The notes beneath the pieces were generated by a model that did no database searches, was not told the origin of the DNA, and saw nothing but the letters and a program-made list of their open reading frames with translations. Made by a program: the position numbers and the translations under genes. Shown here piece after piece: positions 12,601 through 26,100 of a stretch of 64,000 nucleotides of DNA; the stretch's first letter is position 1, and each line of letters opens with the position of its first letter. The DNA is from Eopsaltria australis (Eukaryota; Chordata; Aves; Passeriformes; Petroicidae), in NCBI GenBank assembly GCA_034509425.1, contig JAVTVJ010000556.1, positions 1 through 64,000 on the forward strand. The letters are read 5' to 3'.

Positions 12601-14853
12601 ATAATGTACAAACAAATCCCTCACTATCACGTCACAGTGGTGATTTGAAGCAGGCACGTTCTCTGCCATCAGCACCCCTTGAGCTCAAGTACAAATTACA
12701 TTAGCAGGCAAGCAGACAATATTGGTCTTTGAGGCCAGCACTGCAGGATAGAAATGCTGGAAAGTGTGCAGGAACACCCCCATTTTCTGGACAGCCTTAC
12801 CCAAAGGTAAGGTACTGGGCAATGGTTAATAGTGGGGTTTTTTCCCCTCAGAGATATTATTTAGCTCTTCAGCCAATCATGCAGTTAGCAGCTGGATTTT
12901 CATGGCATCGCTACTGCTCAGAGCTGCTCTGTTAGGAAGTTTGGGATTCTGCTTCCAACTGTGATATTTTCTGTATTTACAACAGCACTGAAGGTGAAGC
13001 ATTATGAACAATAATCAGGCATGCCAATACTTTCATTATTAAAATATAAGAGTCAAAAAATGAGGATTAAGTTTGATGTCTTGTCAGAGCTGGTGCACTC
13101 AGTTCCCCATCATCATCCACGGAGAAAAGAGGGGAACACCTTCTGAGTGATTCATGTCATTCTAAAATAGACTCCTCTCATCTCTCAAAGTTCAATTTCT
13201 TTCCACTGACAGTGATAAATGCCTGCATGATCAGTCTGACATGGCAGTCCACTTTGAACACTAAATTATTCTTGCCCCTTTGCTCATCCCCACTGCTTAT
13301 TCAAACTCCATACCGTGGTATGGCTGGCACAACTATTTGCCAGGCAACTCTATAAGCCAGCTCATGAAACTAATCCAGGCAAAAAATAACTGGAGGGAAT
13401 GGGAGTTGAGGTGTTTTAGGTTTTTTTATCCACTGTCCAGATCAGCTGCCTGACCTGTTTCAGTGTAGCCCCAGAAAGAGTTGCACTGGAACACCTGTGA
13501 AGGTGCTGATAGGGATTTAGGGACTAGATAATCACAGAGATTTCAGGCATGTAGGAGTGGATGAAAACAAGCTATGTATTAAAAGACCAAAGGCCAGAAC
13601 TCTTGGCTATCTGTTCTCAACAATAAAACAAATAAAAATCTTCCTGTCTGGCCCAAGGCATTTCTCTCAAGGCAACAGCTGCTATTTTGTGTGGTGCTTA
13701 CCCACAGGTCCCATTTGGAGTGCCTGCATAATGACTCCTGAAGTAAGGTATTCCTGCACAAGCAACAACCATCCCTCAAAGGCAAACTATTCCCTACAGA
13801 ATGAAAAAAAGAACCGGCAGTTTCCAACCCTGACTTTCTGTCAGTCACAGTTAGAATGGAGTTTCAAAAAAAAAATGCCAGCAAAAGGTGCATCCCTGCA
13901 TCAGAACTAAAAGCTCCCCTTTTGCCCAAGCTGAATTTCAGCAGTTTTAGACAATGCATTGCTAAACAGCCTCTTAACACAACTCTTTTCACAATTCTGC
14001 TCTCTTTTGGGGGAATGGGAAAAGGGAAAGGAACAAAACCAGGTGCACAGCATGAACATTCAGGAAAAGCAGCAAGCCAAGCCATGACACCAGGGAAGGA
14101 CACCAGGGTGGGTACACTCCACCCGCCACGACCAAAGGAATGTCATGAACAGGAACTCAGGGCTGGATTCACGTCTCTACCTATGCCAAGAGATCCACAA
14201 AGTTATGGTTGACTAACATACCTATGGTTCAACATACCTTGGATCTTTGGATGGAAGAACAAGGCATTAATGCACCCTGACTCCAAGCAGCAAGTGCTAC
14301 TCCCCATCCCATTTCTTATTGCACCCAGGAAAAAAGTAGAAAAATAAATCAGGGAAATCAGGATGGTTCCTTACTTCCCAGCTATAGGAGAATGGGCAGC
14401 TGTGGAGAGGATTTCTGCTCTGGCTGCAGAGGAGCCAGCCACTCTTCAGCTGCCACAGGTCAGATCTTGTCCCTCCTGCGGGGGGAGGAATGGAGACTCC
14501 CACTTGTCCTGGGCAGAAATCCTGGGCTACAAAGAAGAGGTTCTATTTCGCAGCTGGGTGCTGGCCCTACAGGAGGACTCTGCCCTAAATAACATCAGGA
14601 AACTTCACAAAAGAAAACATCACCCAAATACATGAGCTCCTCTGCTTCTAAGGAACCCAGAAATATCTCCACACCATTCAACATCTCCTTTCCATCCCCT
14701 GCCAAGTCACTGTGCTAGGCCAGGGCTCACAAGCAATAACTTTTGTGCAGTAGAGTCAGCCAACTCCTCAACATCCAGGCACATCCTCTCTGCTCAAGAG
14801 TGTAGAAAGAGCCCTGCTAATTTTTGTGAGTGGCAGTAGGGAAATAAGAACTC
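9648..14853. other. Intronic, no gene seen
   Basis: Unique intron sequence. It holds a short A run at 10017-10029, a (CAG)n-like stretch at about 10310-10327, and a weak MIR-like tail near 11440-11550 that I did not accept. No exon recognised. Confidence 0.5.
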
Positions 14854-14874
14854 AAAAAAAAAAAAAAAAAAAAA
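14854..14874. repeat. Poly(A) run, 21 bases
   Basis: Uninterrupted A tract followed by GAGAAG. No retroposed sequence is recognisable directly upstream, so it is treated as a simple repeat. Confidence 0.85.
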
Positions 14875-17800
14875 GAGAAGATGGGGGACTTGCAGAGCCC
14901 CTGCCATTTGCTTGGCTCAAACACAACTTCAAGGACTGCTGTAATTGTCTAGAAATCAAACAAGTGGCTGATAGCACCAATTAACACCTTCCAGCATAAC
15001 AATACCTTCATCTCATCTCTCCCCATTCTCTCAACAGCTTAACATATTGGCACCCTGAAGGACTCCTCTCCCAGACAGCAGACAAACAGTGATGTGGAGG
15101 GGAGTGAGGAATGAATGAAGGTGTGTGCAGTGTCCTAGCACAAGTGAGGCAGCACAAAGTACTGGCGGTGATAAAATATATTAGAACAAAAGAAATCAGA
15201 ACTTGACTTGAGACACCTGAGAAGGTGGAACAAATCTAGAGAAACATTTTTTTTTGCACACACTCAGACCACTTTTTGCTAATGCCTACAAGCTGAGAAG
15301 GTTTTTTTAGAGTCTTCTAACAAAGAATACAGTGCCATCTTTGCACGGGGTGGGGGGGAAAGCCATATGAACAATTTAATCAAACTGGGGCAACATTTCA
15401 AAAAGATCTTCACATTTTCTTCAGAATAAGGAAGCAATAAACACAAATAAGTTCTTCTGCTTAAGCTACCTCTCTTTAAGCTTCTTGTGTGAATGCAAGT
15501 TTGCAAGCTCAGCCACCTGCAAGAGTCTGGAATTGCAGGAGCACCTAAGCCTGTTCTCATGCACTGCATATTCAGCACATGGATTTGGTACTGCATGGAG
15601 CAGCAGCCAGGTCTGCTGAAGAGCATAGAATGGCCCAAAGAGAAAATTTTGGTTTCAGAAGACACACTACTTTCTGCAATTAAAACGTAAGTCTGGAGTA
15701 AATCGAGTTGAACCCACAGGACTTGCCCTGAATTCACAACTGTGTGAAAGAATACAGCCTGACAGGGAGAGGAAAGGGGCATGGACTTCTCTTTTATTCA
15801 ATATACTGTTTTACTAAAGTAATAGGACCTTGGATTCTGAGATTGCCAGGATTAAAGCAAAGCCAATCTTGTAGATAGGCAACACCTATTAGAGCAGCAG
15901 CTACAACCAGAAAAATGGAACAGTTTTTGGACTGAGAGCTCTTGGGGAGTTGTTTTTTTTTTTTTTTATTCCCCCAGAACTTGTGCTACCGTTTAAAATA
16001 ATAAAACAATTATTGTTGCCTGAAAAGAAGGCTAATTACCCTTCCCCAGTGACACTGCCCATCCACCTTCAGCCACGCTGGAGGGGTAGCTGCAGCTCGG
16101 GTGCATTCCCAGCAGGGAGAAGCCTCGGGCTGTGCTCCTCACCAGAGCTGCTGGGAAAGGAGCAGTAATCCCAAACCGGCCGAACCAGGCTGCCTTCCAC
16201 CACTGCCCGAGGGCTTTCGCCTCCAACATTGAAATGCTAATCTGACTTTGTAAACCCATAAACAAAAACAAAGAGGAGGGCACAAGAGGTAAAAAGCCTC
16301 CCTGAACTCCATCCCCAAACCCAATCTCCAGCATTCACGCTCTGGCTGACCTAGCACCATTTTGCCCACAGGAGTGAGTCCAACAAGCTCTGACATTAAA
16401 ATTGCTGGCAGGCAGCATCTTTATGGTCAGATGCATTTAAATGGCCACTTCCACCACACACTGGAACACCCTTTGTTTCAGAAATCTCTGAAAACAGCTT
16501 TCCACTGCAGCAACAGGCCAGACACAGATCTGCTAGCCTTAGTTACTGCCCTTTTACAACAGGACACCATCAAATATTAACAACACTAAAACCCGACTGG
16601 CTTCTGTATCTGGGCTCCAGCTCGACCTTGCATGCACTGCACCCACTTTCCCTGCCTCCCCCTAACCCACACTTTGAAGACCTATGCCTGCCCATGGCTC
16701 ATAAAATGGGACAAGCACCTTCCCATAGACCCTGGCTGGGAGTCACAGGTAGGAATCACAGACCTGGGTCTGACCCGGGAAGGCAGAGGGGAGTGAAGGA
16801 AGGACAGCAAAGGTCGGCTTGTGGGGAGAGCAGATCCAAAGGCGTGGAAGTGGAGATGCTGAATCTAAGATCAGTAGGGACACAAGGACATCCCAAGGCT
16901 CGCTGGCTGCTCTCTCTGCTCCTCCCTCAAACCCTGCCAGCACACCCACATCTGTAGAGAGTCAGCACGGGGGCTCATGTCTCACCAGCGAATGCTCCCT
17001 GCCAGAAGGGGCACTGAAACCATCTAATTACCCTGAAAGCTGCCCTTTTGTTTCCCATCCTCCCTGTTTTCTTCTGCCTCCTGACCTGTTTTCGAAAGCA
17101 TTTTGGGCTGCCTGTCATGTGGAAGCCAGATTTTAAAGACAAAGCAGTGGCTCAAGATATTTATCCCTCTGCGGGCTCCAAGGACACTGCTGCTACAACC
17201 AGTCTTCAGGGAAAAAGAGGACAGAGTCAGCAACATGGACCACGGGGAAGGGGAAAGCTGTTCTGCATGCAGCAGCAATTCCTTACTGGGGTAGCTGAAG
17301 CCAGCAGTGGTTAACTTAGGCCAGAAGGTCCAAGCGCTCTTCTCTGCCAAGTTTAGCTCTGGATGACAGTGAAATGTGCTTAATTTGACAGTTTCATTTT
17401 AACATGTATGGGCAAAGTCTAGAAGGAGACAGTGGCAGCAGCAAGGGAAGAGAGTTGGATTATTATAAGGTAGCTTTCCTGTTGCCTCAACCCAGTGCTT
17501 AGCACTAAAAATGGATACAAAAAAATTATAGATGCTAACTCTTCACCCTAGCAATGAAATGATCAAACACAGAGTGTCTTCAACATGGTAACAATTCTCT
17601 CACACATTATAAAAATCAGCCTTTCACTATAAATTTCAAACTGCCACACCTCTAGCATTACAGAAGCTGAAAGCTTGGGCATAGCTCTGAGGCTGGAAAG
17701 CACAAAGAAACTTTCTGTTTATTACTCTTTTCATACTTTTTTACCAATCCGTAATAAAAGAAAGTTATAGCACTGATATTACTTCTGTGTCCTCTAACTG

Positions 17801-18384
17801 TTGGAAACATACCCATGTGAGCACGTCCAAAATGCAGTTCCTGGAGCAGACACTGCAGCAGTAGAGAGAAATAGGTGGTCAACAAGAAGTTTAATTGGTG
17901 GAATCCTGCCAAGTGCAAGGAAAGAACCTGGCTTGTGCCTATGTGCTAATGGGGACTGGAAGAATAATGCTTCAAAAGGACAGCAGAACATCATCTTCTG
18001 GTCTCTGCTTGTTTCTCCTCAGGAACTGACAAGTGCATCTTCTCTCTGCTCTTCACCAGGTGATTCCAAGCCATGGGCTGGGTTCCTGTGCATGCCATGG
18101 CCTCAACTCCATGAGCCCAGCACATTTCTTTAGGCTGTCTGGGGACAGGATTTGTTGGTAGCCCATTGCCATTCACACTGATCACACACCAGGTGTGCCA
18201 AACACCAGCTAAGGTGAAAGGGTATAAGAGTGCATCATCGTCTCCTCTCCAGGCTCCTGGTAAGACCACTCTGGCAGTCCAGCAGTGGCCACTTCATGAC
18301 CACCACCCCCTTCAGCTCACAGTCCCCACATTGGGGAAGCTGCCCTCTCCATTTCACACAAGTACATCCCAGGCATGCAGGGCA
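14875..18384. other. Intronic, no gene seen
   Basis: Unique intron. T run at about 15951-15967. Around 17354-17415 a short AT-rich block contains two TGACAG (TALE-homeodomain-like) sites. No exon recognised. Confidence 0.45.
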
Positions 18385-18390
18385 GTGAAG

Positions 18391-18503
18391 GGTTAATTTA
18401 ATTAGTTCTGTGTGTGCTCAAAGAATTACAGGCAACTTCATTTAATTATTAAGTAGCCAATCAGGTAATCTCTGTATCTGATTAGCACGCTAATGAAATA
18501 ATG
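18391..18503. promoter_or_regulatory. Homeodomain-site cluster (TAAT-rich block)
   Basis: In about 110 bp there are GGTTAATTTAATTAG, CATTTAATTATTAAG, CCAATCAGGTAATC, CTGATTAGC and GCTAATGAAATAAT, a dense set of TAAT/ATTA cores and a CCAAT, flanked by ordinary GC-balanced sequence. This is typical of a homeobox-bound enhancer, but the function is inferred from motif density alone. Confidence 0.3.
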
Positions 18504-19674
18504 TCTTCCAGTTCAAAGCTGTCATTCCAATCAGGAGACAGCCCTTCAGCTAGAAGGAAAAGCTGGCCAGGTTTCCATGGGCTCAAGGCTTTGGATTTTG
18601 AAGAAGGGAGCAGGAAGCAGAAACATTGCCACCTCCCCTCTCCTTGTCTCTGCCTCTGCACAGAACAGCGAGGCTCGCCCTTCCAGATGGGCAGGCACAC
18701 GAGTTCCAGAGAGGCTCCCTGATGCTCCAGGCATCCTGCATCACCACCACTGCCACCACCACCTCACATCCCTGCTCTCCTGCTCCCAGATGCACAGGAA
18801 AACTCTGGTCTGCAGAGCCTGGAGAGTGCCAGGCTGTTAAGAGTGCTGCCCGGGCACTGCCAGCTGAGAGATCTGCTGAAGATGTGGGGCAGAGCTCTGC
18901 TCTGGTCTGCATGGGAGAGAGGCACACAGCAAAGCCATTACAGCATTAAGAGGAAGCCAGAAACCTTCCTCCCTCCCCCATGCCACGCTCTGCTCCTGTG
19001 TCATATGCAGTTATTTCCAGCCTGGGGAAAAGTGCAAGGCGGCAGCTGTCACACGAGGCAAGGACTTGCCCCTTTTAAACAGGGATTTCAGGACTAAATG
19101 ACCCATTACAATTAACACAGCTGCAAGAACTGGGACACTTCCACACAGCCCAAGAGGGGCTTTGGGAGTGGGGGAGGAAAGCGGGAGACAAGCAGAGGGT
19201 TAGGACCATGCTTCCAAGACCTGGTATGGAGTCTGCCATCTCTCCACCTTTTAAGCATTAGCTCAGCTGTCCTCTTCCAACTGCTGCTGTTCAGCCCAAG
19301 CACAGCAGGGTGGGATGTGCAGCCCAGCCCAAGCCTGACACACACCTCCTCCTCTGGTCCCTTCCTCACAGACTGCTCCTGCTCAGACCCAGCTCAAACT
19401 CCCTCTCCCAAACAGCAGCACCAGCTACTCCACTACAGCACGGCTGCTTTGTGCATAGCTGCACACATCCTAACTTTTAATTAGCTAGCCCAGGTTTATC
19501 AGAGGAGCTGCAGCAGGATGTGGTTCAGCACGACCGAACCATCCCAGCTTCTATCCAAGGAGCCTGGCAGTTGTTGCTGTCCAAGCTCCAGCCTGTGCTG
19601 CTGCCTCTGTACTCGTGCGTGTCCTCACTGCCAGTTTAAACACGAACTCATCTCCAATTGCCACAGCTCCCGGA

Positions 19675-19756
19675 GTGTCTTTGCCTTCCTGAGCTCTAGA
19701 TCATCCTCCTGACGGCGTGTCTTTGCCTTCCTGAGCTCTAGATCATCCTCCTGACG
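19675..19756. repeat. Perfect 40-bp tandem duplication (period 42)
   Basis: The segment starting GTGTCTTTGCCTTCCTGAGC and ending CTCCTGACG occurs at 19675-19714 and again, identical, at 19717-19756, separated by GC. Perfect identity implies a very recent event. Confidence 0.97.
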
Positions 19757-22700
19757 ATGTCTGCACTCTGCCGGTGCCTCTCCCAGGACAAGGGCGGAGC
19801 CTCCAGGATGCTCACTCCAAACAGCACTAGTTTTGTTTAAGTCACCACTCCGAAAACAAATACTGAGAGAATCACAAGAAGGAAACAGAAAAATTGCAAG
19901 CAGTCCCCAGCAACCAGCTGGCTTTCTACGAGAATGCTCAAGAGTTGACACTTTTTGTCGACCTTTCTTATCCTGAATATATCCCATGAACAAGAAACAG
20001 CGCTGCTGAGAGGGAAGAGAGACATCTCCCTCTCTTCTCTCTGCTGACTACAGCCATTCCAGCTGAAGGAAACTGGTTAGATCAAGAAAGTCAGGCTTGG
20101 ACAGCACAATGAAGCATCCACTAATAATCAATCCCTTCACAGCAGTCTTCCTGCCAACTGGCTAAGGACTAGGCAATGATTATAAACTCTAGTTGCTACT
20201 CCAAGGAAAAACAACACAACATCATATGGCAGCCCTTAAATTCTGAAACCAGCCCTGCTTACAAAAAAAGATAAGTCTTTCTAACTGCCTGTCCTAAAAA
20301 AAGCTCAACCCTGAAATCCAAAGCGTGGTTTCACTAGTCACGAAAAAACCCAACCAACCAAAAAGCAATACAGCTTCCATCATTAAAGTTAACAGAAAAT
20401 TCTAAAAGTGCCAGGAGAGTGAGTTTAACGCCTCCCAAGATACTCCTGTCACCCCTCTCTTGCTGGCATCCCACTCACTACCTGAGGAGGTGTTCACAGG
20501 AGGACCTGGCAGAGCAGAGCTGCCCCAGCACTCATTAACCAGCACAGATGCAATTCGAGCCCGACTTGAGCACAAGTGGCCACCTGGGGACCCGCATTCC
20601 TTGACAGCTCTGCCGCCCTGCACATTCCAGCCCCCTCATCCCCCGGCCCTGAAACCGGGTCAGGGAGGCACAGCATGACCTGATCTCCACCTCTGATAGC
20701 ACCAAGCCCTGTCCCATCCCCTCTTGCCACCTTTGCCACAGTCAGGCCAGATGTGTTGCCTCCCCCCAGCGAAAAGCACAGAGCAAGGACACAGATACCC
20801 ATCCAGGCAAGTGCAGGGACACCCTCTCAATGCCACAGCTATTTGCAGATCAGCCATCATCCAAAACTTCCCAAAATGACAAAGTCCGGGCGTTTGGCAG
20901 GTCAGATGTTTACTACAGAGAGCAGTTTGTTCCACCAAGGGACTCGCAACACCCTCCCAAATTACACACTGCCCTTTACGGGATGCCACAGCAGCTGGAA
21001 TCGGCTCGCTTCTCACATTCCTTAATAAGCACTTCCACTGGACAGCAGGGTGGATGCAGGGCATCAGCTGCAGCTACTCACAACTGAGAGCTGGGCTCCC
21101 TTTCCTCATGCTCCCAGCACTATCTGCAGTCTAAGAATATCCTGCACCACCCACCCTGCCGGGGCAGGGGGAGTCAAGTGGTCCGAGCTCCCAGGCATCA
21201 CAGGTCTCTCCCTGCTAGAGGAGACTTTCACTCTGCCTCCCCCAAGCAGCAGCCTTCAGCGGGGCCCCTCGATAGCTGGTTGAGATCCTACAGATCATGG
21301 AAAGATAATCCATTGCACTACTAATGCACTACTGCAGCTGTCCATGGAGAAAATCCCCTTTCAACCAAAAAAACCCCCTCAAGCCCTTTGATCCTCTCCA
21401 ACTCACAATTATCTTAAGGGCAAAATAGTCTTCAGTGCCTCGGCACCTTGTATCAGGCTGAAAGAAAGGAAATCGAGACTGCTATTCCCTGTTTATTCTA
21501 CATGGCTGCCCTGTCCAGCAAGGCAAGCTGCTCCAGCCTCTTCAGCACAGGCAAACAAATCCTGATGGATAGAGATCTGCATTGTTGGGTGACCAGAGCC
21601 ACAGAGAAAACTTTTGCTGGGGAAAACTTTTTCGTTTGTTTTGTTTTGCTTTTTAAAAAAAAGCCAGAATTTCTAAAAAAGAGTTCTGCACTATTCTGAT
21701 ACTGTGCAAGGCTCTCAGCTACAGTGAAGTTTAACTGATTGCAGCTGCACATTCAGGACTGACTACAGAATGAACAATTTAAAGGCTCACCATCTAACTG
21801 CAGTTTAAAACTTTTCTAACCAGAATGTTCACTTGATAAAGAAAAAAGAAATGAAGCAAGGCTTGATATAGCCCAAAACCCATTCAGGAAGGGTCTTACT
21901 GATAAGGTTTCTTCCCCAGGTGCCCTCATTGCTGCTTGACCTCTTGTTACCTGTGCAGGCTCACTCCACCTGCTACCCAGGGCTGCAGTGCGATAAGCGT
22001 TTCTTTCAGCAGAAGTGTCAGCTATAAAAAGCCCTTCCCCTCCCCACTGCCTGTTTCCATTCCCGTGCCACTGCTCCAGTCCTGCTGGTACAACCCTTTT
22101 GTGGGGCTCTGGAGAGAGCTGGCTGGGGGAACTGCTCCTGGTGAGGCACAGCTCACTTTAAAGAAAAAAGTGTTGTGGTTTTTAATCCGGGCGGGCAGTT
22201 TTACTGCTGGAGCTGCTGTGGGAAGGCAGCTTGAGAATTGATGTCCTCAGGTTCCACCAGACACTGCTCAGGACTCCAAACTAACAGCACAGGGAAAATA
22301 GCCATGTGATGGCCAACTCTTCAGTGAAGAGCACAAAAATAGGAAAGAACAAAAAGTCCCTTCTCTAATGCTCTGAAATCCTATTCATTTCAGAGGTACT
22401 CCACTTTACATAGTGATTTTTAGAAAATTCATCGAAAAATCCCAACAAAGTACTCCTCCTTGTGCACATTTCTCCATCAATCAACCACTAATAAGTTTTA
22501 AATTCTGGACTGACTCAACCTGAAGCAACAGGAGTGCTGGAGCCTTGGACACGCTTTCCTAGAGGGAGTGCTTAGCATACTTGGCCACTCCAACCATCCC
22601 AAACATGTTTACATGCCCATGCACACATGTGGCCTGGGAAATGCACATTATCTTTGCAAGAGGAGGGTGCAGTAAAGAGGAGAAGCAAAGGGAAGCACTG

Positions 22701-23107
22701 AGAAATGTCATATGCAGGAACACGCAGGGCTGCCATTTTTCATGCTCAGATTGGGAGCCCTTCTGAAACCAGGACTCACTTTTACTTACAAGTGTAACAT
22801 ATTTTGCAATTGAAAATGCATTTCACTTCCACAGAGAGCCCTAAAAGTTGCGTATTTAGGGGACATGCAGATACTTATGTGGGGCTAGTAAGAGTTAGGC
22901 CTAAGGGAGGTCACAAAATACCACAAGAAAGCATGGAAAGGGTCCTATACCTTGCTTATTTTTCAGTATTTGAACCTTCCCAGCACACCAGAAGAGGGAG
23001 CCTTTGACTCCTCTCCCATACTCATCATTTGTTTTATATTAGCAACAATGACAAGCTCTATTAAATAGAGTCAAGCTCTTTGAGTGAACTCTCGCCCTTT
23101 GCCTCCT
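19757..23107. other. Intronic, no gene seen
   Basis: Unique intron sequence with moderate G+C. No exon, RNA gene or interspersed repeat recognised. Confidence 0.45.
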
Positions 23108-23169
23108 AAAACAAACAAACAACAACAACAACAAAAAAAAAAACAGCAAGAAAAAAAAAAACCCAAAAC
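23108..23169. repeat. A-rich/AAC simple repeat
   Basis: AAAC and AAC units followed by two A runs of 11-12 bases separated by CAGCAAG. Confidence 0.9.
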
Positions 23170-26100
23170 CTCCAACCACAACCCTCTTTGCCTTGTGTTA
23201 TGGATATATAAATATTTTTGCTCCCACACAACTCCCTACATAGAGGGCTCACCAGAAAGTGGAATACTGGATCTGCCTTCCAACCCTTTGGCCATACAAA
23301 GCTCCAGCCCCTTTACAGCAGGCTGAGCTGGAGAGAAAGAGCCAGAGAATTAATGGCTTTACCAAAGAGGAGGAAAAAGACCCTCCAGAGCTCCTTTTAC
23401 ATCACCAGCCCCAGCAACCAGAACTAAACTACGGTTAGAGTTTCAAGAGCCACAGTGGATTGACCCGGCAGCTTGCGACCACCACGAACAGGAGGTGCTG
23501 CTCCCAGCACAGAATTACAGCCCACAAAACCCTGGCCAGGACCCTGGGATGGTGCCAGGAAAGGGGAAAACCACAGAGGCAGAAGTGTGGCTGAAGCGAG
23601 GGCTTGGAAGGGAATGAGATCTTCTTTCTGGCAGCCAAAATCCCCCTGGCAGCCCCCAAGAGCAGAGCAGAGTTCTGTGCTTCACTGCCCCCTCAGCGCT
23701 GCATGTGCCCTCCTTCCCACCAGGCTGGATGTGTCAGCTTGATCACACTGATGTGAAAGCCAACAAAAACACCCCCTCTGTTACTGAACCAAGGTAAGTT
23801 ACTATAGGGAAGAGCTGAGCCAGTGTAAGTGCACCCAAGGGTGAAGAGCTTACACTGTTTAAATCAGACCAGTCCAAAATCTACACTGAACTGGTGGCCT
23901 AGCCCAGGGTAGGACCATTACATCCCTCACGTTTCAAATAATTTGGTGTTAACTTTACATACTGCCTTCCCCAGCCAGTCCTCAGCAGTGCTATCCCGGA
24001 TAATACCAGCAGCTTTGCTTTTTTCCCGTGGAAAGCTGGTGTTTTAGCTAAGCATTTATAGCAATATAAAGAGTTTGTCAAGAAGTTGAGCCAGCCCTGA
24101 AAGGAGTTGCCACATTGGGCTGCAAGACCACCTCTGAGCAAAGCAAAGACCTTGACTGCCATCAGCTCTTAGTGTCGAGTTATTCTCCCACCCCTTGTAA
24201 AGGCAGTCTGTAAAGCCTCCCCAAAAAGCGGAAAAATGAGTGTTCTGGCAGTGAGCAAACTGCACTCTCACCACTTTTCCCCATCAGCTGTTTTCTGTTC
24301 CTCACACAAAAGGCTGCAAACCCCTCCTAATTGCAGGAGCCTTCCACCTAACAGACCCTGCTCTCGAGGCCCTCCTCCCCAGGAACTGGGGGAGAACTGG
24401 GGCACAATAGGAAGGAGACCGGCTAAAGGGAATAGATCTGTTAAATTAACGCATTTTCTGTCAACCAAATCAGCTGCCCCTAGTGCTATTGTTGGTGAAA
24501 CAATGGAGACCCCAGGAATGGGCACCCATTAAAAGGAACAAGCCTGCTGAAAGGATACACTCTGAGGCACAGCCTTGTGTGTTTAACAGGATTCTCTACT
24601 GTAAGGAAGGAGGAATCACTAGGCTGCATTGTTCCCACCACCACAGCAGATGCTGTAGCTTCTGGTAACGAGGAGGGGGGAAAGAAATGAAAAAAAAAAA
24701 AAAATTCATACATACCTACAATAAGGTTTACATGATAAACTTTTCATTCGGGAATTTTAACTCCTTGGCTGTTGTCATTTCTACCCATAGCCCTTTTCTT
24801 GAGGAGATTTTTGTCTGAAAGAAGTCTATGAAAGCATCCATTGCCATTACAAAAGTTAATTCTTCACCCTTCATGCAGGCACTTAACAGATGCCAGGGGC
24901 AGAATGGCACAGCTCTGCCGGCATTATGTGCTGGGAGAGAAAGACTGCAGTTAAGCAGGTCTACACATAAAGCTGCAACACTTTAAAGGTGTTACTTTTA
25001 GCTGGTTTGGTTAGAGCAAATTCCACAAGGAAAAACTTTTGAGGCCTAATTTAGATGCGCTATGCAGAATTTTAAATCAGCTGATTGAATTGGCACAGGA
25101 TTGTTTGTGGTACTTGAGTCTTCTTTAACAAAGCAAACTGCAAGGTCATATTTAAGCTCCTACACAAAATATTATTTTTTTTTCTAGTGGGGAAAGACTT
25201 GCACCTGATTATCCTAAATAGGTTTTAAAATAAACTCAGCTTAAACTGTTAAACTTGTGGGTACACAAACACTTCAGCTGACACCAGGCATGATTTTCAG
25301 TGTCAGCTGTGCCAGCAGAAGAATTGCCTGTACTAACACCACATAAAATCTGTAATATCAGCCTCCATGTGCTCCATCAAATCTCTGAAATTCTTATCGT
25401 GTTCCTCCTTCTCTTCTGCCTTTGACTGCTACAGTCATTCCCCACCTCCCCTGTCACCTAACTCAGATCCATTCAAAATGTTGCTGTCAAAATAACCTTC
25501 CTTATCCATTGTTCAGACACCCTTTGGCTTCGTGCAGTCACTACTTGTTTCTTTTCATAGGCTTAAGATAACGTTTTAACTCACATATCAGCCTCCTGAA
25601 CTACCTATTCCTTTTTTATTATTATTTTTTCTGTATCCAATTACACTACAATATCATTATATAAATTGTAAACACTTGTGCAAAAGTTTAAGATCTACAG
25701 TTGGGGAAGATGTGACTTGCATTTGAAACGGAAACCGCTTTCCAATTTGCAGCCCACTTGAAACAACAGCTCTGAGAAGGATCTCTCTGCCTCCCCTCTC
25801 CATTAATCTCAATGAACTCTAGAGCCCAACGCTGACACGTAGAGTGTTAATGATTCTATTATGAACAGAATAACTAAGACACCAAAAGTGAAGAGCAGCA
25901 AAGTAAGAACTGGTGCTGGAACAGACATGGGCAGAGGGATGGGGCACTGCAGCAACTGAACCAAACAGCAGATGGGACAGGTAGAAAGAACAATGAAACC
26001 GGTATTGACCCTTGGTTTTGTTTTGTTTTTTAAACAACAAACACCCAGCTCACACCCTCTACTCTGCTGAAGCTGATGCTGCCCAGGGGAAGCAGAGCCA

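Noticed and set aside
14854..14874. Poly(A) as the tail of a processed pseudogene
   Set aside because: The upstream 300 bases contain no recognisable coding or transcript-like sequence and no target-site duplication was found.
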